A stretch of 64,000 nucleotides of DNA from Massilia pinisoli (lineage in GTDB: Bacteria > Pseudomonadota > Gammaproteobacteria > Burkholderiales > Burkholderiaceae_D): positions 124,001 through 188,000 of the forward strand of contig NZ_JANUGW010000005.1 of assembly GCF_024753285.1 (NCBI RefSeq), written 5' to 3'. The position numbers were made by a program, and so were the translations under genes. Each line of letters begins with the position of its first letter. Positions within the stretch are counted from its first letter, which is position 1. Below are positions 58,514 through 64,000 of the stretch, one piece after another. Below the pieces are notes generated by a model. That model made no database searches and was not told the origin of the DNA. It was given only the letters and a program-made list of their open reading frames with translations.

Positions 58514-59669
58514 GCGATGCACTCAGGTGGCGCACGATCGCGTCCCGCAGCGCGAACAGGTGCCGGTTGCCGTCGAACTCCGCGTGCGGACCGTTCCCCG
58601 TATGGACGATCACGACCCGCGCCACGGGATCGATGAAAATGTTCTGGCCGTTGACACCCCAGAACATCGACCGTCCGCCGGCCGCTTGCGGTATCCAGAT
58701 CTGGAGTCCGTAGAACGGCGGGTGCGACGGTTGCGGTTTGTCGCGCCGCAGCTCCGTCATCTTCGCAATCCAGTCGGCGGGCACGATCTGTTTGCCATCC
58801 ACGCGGCCCTGGTTCATGACGAGATAGCCCAGCCGCGCATAGTCGTGCAGCGTTGCGGCGAATTGTCCCTGCACGCCCTCTTCGTCGTGATAGTTCTTGA
58901 TCCAATATCCGCTGGCTCCGGCGCCCATCGGCATCCAGAGATTCTCCTGGAGATAAGCGGTCAGGTTGTTCGTGTTCAAGCGCTTGGCGAGGATCAGGCC
59001 CAGCAACGCGGTTTGCGCGCCGTTGTACGCGAACGCCGTACCGGGCGCCGCGGCGCGTTCCTTCTTGGCTTTCAGGTAGTCGTGCACATTCTGCCGCGGG
59101 GCGATGATCGGATTGATCGCCTGGTTGTCCGCGTCGGCGCCCGGCTCGAACGAGTTGACCATCGCGACGCCCGACGCCATGCGCAACAGGTCTTCGATCG
59201 TCACATCGGCAAACGCACTGTCCTTGAAATCGGGCAGCACCGCCGCGACACGTTCGTCGAGAGCCAGCTTGCCGTCCCTGACGGCGATTCCCATCAACAG
59301 CGCGAGTATCGATTTCGACATCGAGGCGGACAGCAGACTGTCGCTCGGCTTGCGGCCCTGGAAATAACGCTCGAAAACGATCCGGTCGTCCTTCAGGACA
59401 AGAAATCCCGTGGTGCAGAATGTCGTTAGATATTGCTCGAGCGTGTAAGTGGTCGGATCGTCGCGCAGCTTGTACGTCACGTCGCCCAATGCCGGGCCCG
59501 GCTTCAGCGGGAACGGCGCTGGAGCGGCGCTGGCCGTGTTGTGCGGATAGCGGTTCTGCGGATTGAAGAAATAGTCGGCACAGTCGCTGCGCGCCAACGC
59601 CGGCGCATGCCAGAACAGGCCGGCGACAATGGCCAGCGTGCCCATGAGGGTGGTCAGGATTTGATTCAT
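58506..59669 (-). CDS. Beta-lactamase-fold serine hydrolase (class C/6-aminohexanoate-dimer hydrolase-like), exported
   Basis: 387 residues from the ATG at 59669 (GGGG six bases upstream). Signal peptide MNQILTTLMGTLAIVAGLFWHAPALA. Catalytic motif SxxK is Ser116-Met-Ser-Lys119 in LLSASMSKSILALLMG, then the tyrosine motif FAYNGAQT and the third motif HTG near the C terminus. WMPMGAGASGYWIKN and RLGYLVMNQGRVDGKQIVPADW are typical of esterase/nylon hydrolase relatives rather than antibiotic-resistance enzymes. Confidence 0.9.
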   Translation of the reverse strand: MNQILTTLMGTLAIVAGLFWHAPALARSDCADYFFNPQNRYPHNTASAAPAPFPLKPGPALGDVTYKLRDDPTTYTLEQYLTTFCTTGFLVLKDDRIVFERYFQGRKPSDSLLSASMSKSILALLMGIAVRDGKLALDERVAAVLPDFKDSAFADVTIEDLLRMASGVAMVNSFEPGADADNQAINPIIAPRQNVHDYLKAKKERAAAPGTAFAYNGAQTALLGLILAKRLNTNNLTAYLQENLWMPMGAGASGYWIKNYHDEEGVQGQFAATLHDYARLGYLVMNQGRVDGKQIVPADWIAKMTELRRDKPQPSHPPFYGLQIWIPQAAGGRSMFWGVNGQNIFIDPVARVVIVHTGNGPHAEFDGNRHLFALRDAIVRHLSASHD

Positions 59670-59684
59670 CGGCATCCCCAAACG

Positions 59685-59715
59685 AAAAAGGCCTTGCGAT
59701 CGCTCGCAAGGCCTT
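59685..59715 (-). terminator. Terminator after tRNA-Asn copy 2
   Basis: AAGGCCTTGCGA, loop, TCGCAAGGCCTT; 12-base stem followed by TTTTT on the minus strand. Five bases downstream of the tRNA 3' end and just before the hydrolase gene. Confidence 0.85.
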
Positions 59716-59720
59716 GCATT

Positions 59721-59796
59721 CTGGCTCCCCGACCTGGACTCGAACCAGGGACCTGCGGATTAACAGTCCGTCGCTCTACCGACTGAGCTATCAGGG
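59721..59796 (-). tRNA. tRNA-Asn (GTT), copy 2
   Basis: 76 bases including CCA, same sequence and anticodon as copy 1. The terminator separates it from the beta-lactamase-fold gene downstream. Confidence 0.98.
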
Positions 59797-59910
59797 AATT
59801 GAGGCAATATTATAGCAGGAAATCCGGGATTGCCAAATGCCGGCCTCGCGTGCGCCGGGCGGCGCGGTTTGTTATAGTCGCCACTCTTTGCGACCCAACC
59901 TTATTTCCTC

Positions 59911-61122
59911 ATGACCACTGCACGCACCCTCGGCACGCCCCTCTCCCCTTCCGCAACGAAAGTCATGCTGCTCGGCTCCGGCGAGCTCGGCAAGGAAGTC
60001 ATCATCTCGTTGCAACGCCTCGGTGTCGAAGTGATCGCCGTCGACCGCTATCCGAACGCGCCCGGCCACCAGGTCGCACACCGCGCGCACGTGATCGACA
60101 TGACGGACGGCGACGCGCTGGCCGCGCTGATCGAGCGCGAGCGGCCGGACCTCGTCGTGCCCGAGATCGAGGCGATCGCCACCGCCAGGCTGGCCGAGCT
60201 GGAAGCGGCAGGCACCATCACCTGCATCCCGACCGCGCGCGCCGCGCAGCTGACGATGAACCGCGAAGGCATCCGCCGCCTCGCCGCCGAGGAGCTGGGC
60301 CTGGCCACGTCGCCGTACCGTTTCGCGTCGAGCCTCGACGAGCTGAAGGCCGCGTGCGCCGAGATCGGTTTTCCGAACGTCGTGAAGCCCGTGATGTCGT
60401 CGTCGGGCAAGGGTCAATCGAAGCTGGACAGCGCCGCGGACGTCGAGAACGCGTGGCACTACGCCGCGTCCGGCGGGCGCGTGGATGCGGGCCGCGTCAT
60501 CGTCGAAGGATTCATCGACTTCGACTACGAGATCACCTTGCTGACCGTGCGCGCCGTCGGCGCCGACGGCAACGTCGAGACGCGCTTCTGCGAACCGATC
60601 GGCCACAAGCAGGTGCATGGCGACTACGTCGAATCGTGGCAGCCGCAACCGATGGCCCCGGTCGCGCTGCAGCGCGCGCAGGAGATCGCCGAGAAGGTCA
60701 CGGCGAACCTGGGCGGCCAGGGCGTGTTCGGCGTCGAGCTGTTCGTCAAGGGCGACATGGTGTGGTTCTCGGAAGTGAGCCCGCGCCCGCACGACACGGG
60801 CATGGTCACGATGGCCACGCAAGTGCAAAGCGAATTCGAACTGCACGCGAAAGCGATCCTCGGCCTGCCCGTGAACACGGCGCTGCGCGCGCCGGGCGCG
60901 TCCGCCGTGATCTACGGCCAGCTGGAGGAAGCGGGCATCGCGTTCGAAGGCGTCGCGGACGCGCTGCGCGGGCCGGGCAGCGACATCCGCCTGTTCGGCA
61001 AGCCGGAGTCGTTCGCGCGCCGCCGCATGGGCGTGGCGCTGGCGACGGCGGATGACGTCGACACGGCGCGTGCGCGCGCGCTGGAGGCAGCCTCGAAAGT
61101 GAAGCCGGTCGTGGGCCGCTGA
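59911..61122 (+). CDS. purT: Formate-dependent phosphoribosylglycinamide formyltransferase 2
   Basis: ATP-grasp enzyme that formylates GAR with formate and ATP in purine synthesis. 403 residues. N-terminal [56 protein letters not shown]-binding [28 protein letters not shown] and the metal site [29 protein letters not shown]. Single gene, plus strand, placed between tRNA-Asn copies. Confidence 0.97.
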   Translation: MTTARTLGTPLSPSATKVMLLGSGELGKEVIISLQRLGVEVIAVDRYPNAPGHQVAHRAHVIDMTDGDALAALIERERPDLVVPEIEAIATARLAELEAAGTITCIPTARAAQLTMNREGIRRLAAEELGLATSPYRFASSLDELKAACAEIGFPNVVKPVMSSSGKGQSKLDSAADVENAWHYAASGGRVDAGRVIVEGFIDFDYEITLLTVRAVGADGNVETRFCEPIGHKQVHGDYVESWQPQPMAPVALQRAQEIAEKVTANLGGQGVFGVELFVKGDMVWFSEVSPRPHDTGMVTMATQVQSEFELHAKAILGLPVNTALRAPGASAVIYGQLEEAGIAFEGVADALRGPGSDIRLFGKPESFARRRMGVALATADDVDTARARALEAASKVKPVVGR

Positions 61123-61134
61123 CGTGATGGCGGG

Positions 61135-61159
61135 CATTTGGGGCCGGGGGCCCCAAATG
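61135..61159. repeat. Perfect 25-base palindrome between purT and the cellulase gene
   Basis: CATTTGGGGCC, GGG, GGCCCCAAATG: an 11-base perfect stem with a three-base loop, 13 bases after the purT stop. May be a terminator without a T run or another REP-type unit (CGTGCCCACC follows). Confidence 0.6.
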
Positions 61160-61203
61160 AAACGTGCCCACCAAACGCATGGAGGTTTGCGAACGATAGA
61201 GGC

Positions 61204-63408
61204 CTACGGCGCCGTCCAGTCGATCGCATCGACGTAGACGGTCCCGGTCCACGCGCCGCTGGTCGTGAATCTCAGGCCGAGCCGATTGAGCGGCGTGATG
61301 GCGGCCGGCGGCACCGTGAGCGTCACCGTGGTCCACGCGCCGGCCGTGAAGCTGCCGGTCGGATTCGAGCTCCAGCCCCAGTTGTAGTCCGTCGCGTACG
61401 GCTCGATCGTCGTGATCGCGCTGCCGGCCGGCACCCACACGTGGAACGTCACCGTTGCGCCGGGAGGTACGACGATGTAGCTGGCATCCACCGACGACGT
61501 CCCGCCCGACGTGCCGCCGAAATTCACCGCCATCGACTGCTTGCCCGCATAGTGCTGGGCGGTGGACGTGGCGACCCCGCTGATCTGCGCGCCGCTCGGC
61601 GTCCATGCACGGGTGTCGGTCTCGAACGAGAACTGCGCCGGATCGGGGTTCGTGCCGGGCGTGGCCGCATGCGCCTCGGTCGAGAAGCCGGATGCGCCCG
61701 AACCGTTGACGGCGACGACCCGGTAGTAATACGTGGTGCCGTCGTTCAGGCCGGTATCCGTGTACGACGTGCCGGTGATGCCGGTGACGGACGCCGCGGC
61801 GGGCTCGGAGCCCGACTTCGTCGTGCGGTAGAGGCTGTAGCTGGTGGCACCGGCGACGGCATTCCACGACAGCGACACCTTGCCCGTGGCGCCCGTCGCG
61901 GCGAGCCCCGTCACCGCATACGGCGCGCCGTTCGGCGGCGGCGGTGCGGCGCCGCCGGTCAGGACGTTGACGACGTCCGGGCTCGTGATGGTGCCGGCGC
62001 TGTCATACGTAAATGGCGCGTTCGGCGTGCTCCAGTAGAATGGGCTCAGGCCGTGGGCGCGGGCGGAATCGCCCACGAACTTGTTCCAGTAGAGCGCGGA
62101 TGCGCTGTTCCACGTCTTCGCATCGCCCGTCAGGCCCGGCGTCGACGCGGCCTGGAATTCGCCGATCAGCACGGGGATGCCCTTGTCGACGAACTGTTCC
62201 TTCAACTGCTGGAATCCCCAGTCGATGTCGCCCTCCTCGCCGAACGTGGCGTTGCGGGTCGGGTCGGCCGGGTTGTGGTAGGCAGTGCCCCAGTAATAGA
62301 TGGCCTTGCCCCACGATTGGTCGTCGTGGATGATCGTGAACAGCGACGGCGTGTAGTTGTGGAACTCGAGCATCACGCGGTGCGTCGTCGAATCGGTCGG
62401 CATCGCGGTGATCCACGACGCGTCGCCCTGGATCGGCAGGATGAGCCAGCGGTTGGCGTTCTTGCCGCCGGCGGCACGGACCGTGTCGACGAAGCTCTGG
62501 TAATACGCGAACAGCGTCTTCATCTTCGTGGGCGTCTTGATGTCCGGCTCGTTCGCGGCCGCGAACAGCAGATGGTTGTCGTAGCCGGCGAACGCGGTGG
62601 CGATCTGCGACCAGACATCGCGGTACTTGGCGTCGAGGGCCGGGTCGACCGTGTCGCCGATATTGCTGTCGAACCAGCCATTGTCCCAGTGGACGTTGAT
62701 CATGACATACATGCCGGCGGCGATACTCGAGTCCACGGCCTGCTTGACCTTGGCCATGTACGCGGGATCGATCTTTCCGGTGACCTTGTCGGCATTCGAC
62801 ACCCAGGCGCAAGGGATACGCACGGCGTTGAATCCGGCCGCCGCGGCGCTCGTGAACACGGCCGCGGTCGGCACGGAATAGCCCCAGACGGCTTCCAGCG
62901 AATTGCCGAGGTTGAAGCCATATGTGGGCATCGGCAGCGGCACGTCGTCGCCGGCGGGGGTCGCGGCCTGCACGGCGACCGAACTGCTGGACAGCGTCGT
63001 GCCACCCGGCTTGTCGAGGACCGTGACGGCCCGGGTGCCAGCCACGCCCACCGGCGTGCACTTGAAGTGCACTTCGGTGGTGCTGGTGGAGACCGTGTTC
63101 ATGTCGGCGCAGCCGGGCACGGCCAGCGTCACGCCGGCAGGCAGGTTGCTGCCCGTGACCTGGAAATAGGCCTGCTGGTTCAGACGCGGACTGGCTGCCG
63201 TCGCGAAATCGGCACCGGTCGCGTTCACGGCGCTGACGCTGGTTACCGCCGGCGGGCTCGGCGTTCCCGTTCCGGCGGAGCCACCCGTGCCGGTCGTGCC
63301 ACCCGTGCTGCTCGTGCCCGCCGAGGCCCCACCGCCACCACCACCACATCCTGCCAGCGCCGTGGCAACGGCAACCACGAGGCACATCATTCTCTTGTTC
63401 ATCTCCAT
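61204..63408 (-). CDS. GH5 cellulase-like lipoprotein with FN3 and carbohydrate-binding module
   Basis: 734 residues. Lipobox VATALAGC with Cys21, then a Gly-rich linker. An immunoglobulin-like domain (IPT type) spans about 50-148. The GH5 catalytic domain (about 155-475) has GFNLGNSLEAVWGYS, VRIPCAW, acid/base Glu287 in FAAANEPD and nucleophile Glu417 in VLIGEFQA. A fibronectin III domain (about 490-580, ATGATGKVSLSWNAV) and a C-terminal beta-sandwich CBM-like domain (about 590-734) follow. Likely surface-anchored endoglucanase. Start at 63408; 63402 and a GTG at 63411 are also possible. Confidence 0.93.
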   Translation of the reverse strand: MEMNKRMMCLVVAVATALAGCGGGGGGASAGTSSTGGTTGTGGSAGTGTPSPPAVTSVSAVNATGADFATAASPRLNQQAYFQVTGSNLPAGVTLAVPGCADMNTVSTSTTEVHFKCTPVGVAGTRAVTVLDKPGGTTLSSSSVAVQAATPAGDDVPLPMPTYGFNLGNSLEAVWGYSVPTAAVFTSAAAAGFNAVRIPCAWVSNADKVTGKIDPAYMAKVKQAVDSSIAAGMYVMINVHWDNGWFDSNIGDTVDPALDAKYRDVWSQIATAFAGYDNHLLFAAANEPDIKTPTKMKTLFAYYQSFVDTVRAAGGKNANRWLILPIQGDASWITAMPTDSTTHRVMLEFHNYTPSLFTIIHDDQSWGKAIYYWGTAYHNPADPTRNATFGEEGDIDWGFQQLKEQFVDKGIPVLIGEFQAASTPGLTGDAKTWNSASALYWNKFVGDSARAHGLSPFYWSTPNAPFTYDSAGTITSPDVVNVLTGGAAPPPPNGAPYAVTGLAATGATGKVSLSWNAVAGATSYSLYRTTKSGSEPAAASVTGITGTSYTDTGLNDGTTYYYRVVAVNGSGASGFSTEAHAATPGTNPDPAQFSFETDTRAWTPSGAQISGVATSTAQHYAGKQSMAVNFGGTSGGTSSVDASYIVVPPGATVTFHVWVPAGSAITTIEPYATDYNWGWSSNPTGSFTAGAWTTVTLTVPPAAITPLNRLGLRFTTSGAWTGTVYVDAIDWTAP

Positions 63409-63553
63409 CACTCCACCAGTTTCAACGGACCAAAGAACACATCATTGGCAATCGTGCGGATGAGTTCAATTCCGTTTTTCGACAAGTGGCCTCGAAAATC
63501 CCGCGACGTGGAACGTGGCCGGCCTGGCCGGCAAGGACGCCGGCCGCCAAAAC

Positions 63554-63585
63554 GAAAAAAGGGCATCGATTTCTCGATGTCCTTT
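63554..63585 (-). terminator. Terminator after tRNA-Asn copies 3/4
   Basis: AAAGGGCATCGA, short loop, TCGATGTCCTTT (one G-T pair); on the minus strand followed by TTTTTT. Nine bases downstream of tRNA copy 3, probably ends the transcript of both copies. Confidence 0.82.
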
Positions 63586-63594
63586 CTTGAATTC

Positions 63595-63670
63595 TGGCTC
63601 CCCGACCTGGACTCGAACCAGGGACCTGCGGATTAACAGTCCGTCGCTCTACCGACTGAGCTATCAGGGA
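63595..63670 (-). tRNA. tRNA-Asn (GTT), copy 3
   Basis: 76 bases including CCA, identical to copy 1. 85 bases downstream of copy 4 without a terminator between them. Confidence 0.98.
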
Positions 63671-63755
63671 ATAGGTGTTGCTATTATAGCGTCCGGCAGC
63701 GCGCTTGCACAGGCAAGGTTGCCAATTGTGCACGCACTACCGAGGCTTTGAATCT

Positions 63756-63831
63756 TGGCTCCCCGACCTGGACTCGAACCAGGGACCTGCGGATTAACAG
63801 TCCGTCGCTCTACCGACTGAGCTATCAGGGA
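63756..63831 (-). tRNA. tRNA-Asn (GTT), copy 4
   Basis: 76 bases including CCA, identical to the other three copies. Probably co-transcribed with copy 3. Confidence 0.98.
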
Positions 63832-63837
63832 AAAGAT

Positions 63838-63867
63838 CTTTCGCTACGACAGATGCCGCAGCGAAAG
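63838..63867 (-). terminator. Weak inverted repeat after the aminotransferase gene
   Basis: CTTTCGC and GCGAAAG separated by 16 bases, 11 bases downstream of the aminotransferase stop. No clear T run, so termination strength is uncertain. Confidence 0.4.
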
Positions 63868-63877
63868 AAGCAAGAGT

Positions 63878-64000
63878 TTAGAGAACTTTTGCGATCGCGT
63901 CAACGACGGTATCGATGTTCTTCGAGTTCAGCGCGGCCACGCAGATGCGGCCCGTGTCCACGGCGTAGATCGATTCTGCACGCAGCTTCTCGACTTGCTG
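63878..64000 (-). CDS. tyrB: Aromatic amino acid aminotransferase, C-terminal end (runs off the right edge)
   Basis: Only the last 40 residues are present: QQVEKLRAESIYAVDTGRIC followed by VAALNSKNIDTVVDAIAKVL. This is the C terminus of class I aspartate/tyrosine aminotransferases (G-R-I-C/N-V-A-x-L-N pattern). The rest lies outside the window, so the choice between tyrB and aspC is tentative. Confidence 0.8.
   Translation of the reverse strand, partial: QQVEKLRAESIYAVDTGRICVAALNSKNIDTVVDAIAKVL

Noticed and set aside
58506-59669. Class C beta-lactamase conferring antibiotic resistance
   Set aside because: The surrounding motifs match the esterase/6-aminohexanoate-dimer hydrolase branch, and there is no AmpR-type regulator.
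57312-63831. tRNA-Asn cluster as a genomic island with att sites
   Set aside because: No integrase, partial tRNA 3' repeat or phage gene is present; the intervening genes include the house-keeping gene purT.

Overview
The window is GC-rich chromosomal DNA, densely packed with house-keeping and accessory genes. Gene order and protein style fit a betaproteobacterium of the order Burkholderiales, most likely an Oxalobacteraceae member of the Massilia/Telluria type. The isc operon layout, the sigma factor-DUF3619-DUF3106-RDD cluster, the many two-component and GST genes and the scattered short palindromes all point that way. The genus is inference. No phage, integrase, transposase or CRISPR array was found.

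Layout. 1-2.9 kb: branched-chain amino acid genes ilvB-ilvH-ilvC (minus strand; ilvC runs off the left edge). 3.3-9.8 kb: a GST, an ECF-like sigma operon (sigma, DUF3619, DUF3106, RDD), a CcdA/TlpA thiol-redox pair, and a divergent OmpR-type response regulator with its kinase. 9.9-12.6 kb: a GST divergent from an OhrR/MarR regulator, and a TetR regulator divergent from an SDR oxidoreductase. 12.7-21.2 kb: one long minus-strand Fe-S run, iscR-iscS-iscU-iscA-hscB-hscA-fdx-iscX, continuing tightly into a methyltransferase, threonine aldolase and a pseudouridine synthase-like gene. 21.2-26.9 kb: a divergent uracil-DNA glycosylase relative, a CBS protein, maiA-fah with a divergent LysR gene, ChaC and an ankyrin protein. 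26.9-32.3 kb: nucleotide, NAD and RNA enzymes (KptA, Dgt, a NadR-type kinase, GNAT, a radical SAM protein behind a LexA box, a DTW protein). 32.3-37.8 kb: FMN reductase and a MarR-EmrB-EmrA-NodT efflux operon. 38-40.7 kb: two exported alpha/beta hydrolases. 40.7-49.7 kb: a PAS-PAS hybrid kinase, an XRE regulator with hydrolase and SnoaL genes, a bacteriophytochrome with its single-domain response regulator, and a second hybrid kinase. 49.9-57.2 kb: a small exported protein, a Tat-exported GH127 enzyme, HNH, tartrate dehydrogenase with an MFS transporter, a YeeE/YedE permease and a lipoprotein. 57.3-64 kb: four identical tRNA-Asn(GTT) genes on the minus strand, spread between an acyl-CoA dehydrogenase-like gene, a beta-lactamase-fold hydrolase, purT and a lipoprotein cellulase, ending in the 3' end of an aromatic aminotransferase.

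Signals beyond the genes. REP-like palindromes of two related classes recur at seven places; one lies inside the emrA reading frame and one supplies the hscB stop codon. A 121-base imperfect palindrome separates iscU from iscA. Recognisable or candidate operators include an IscR type-1 site before iscR, a textbook LexA box before the radical SAM gene, four ATGTGT boxes between the redox pair and its two-component system, and palindromes shared by divergent regulator/target pairs. Several enzymes lack a canonical catalytic residue (the RsuA-like and UDG-like proteins), and the LysR protein has an inserted segment with an internal repeat. I do not see a clearly novel multi-gene defence or biosynthetic system. 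The best leads are the repeat families, the extended isc operon, the tRNA-Asn cluster and the atypical enzymes.
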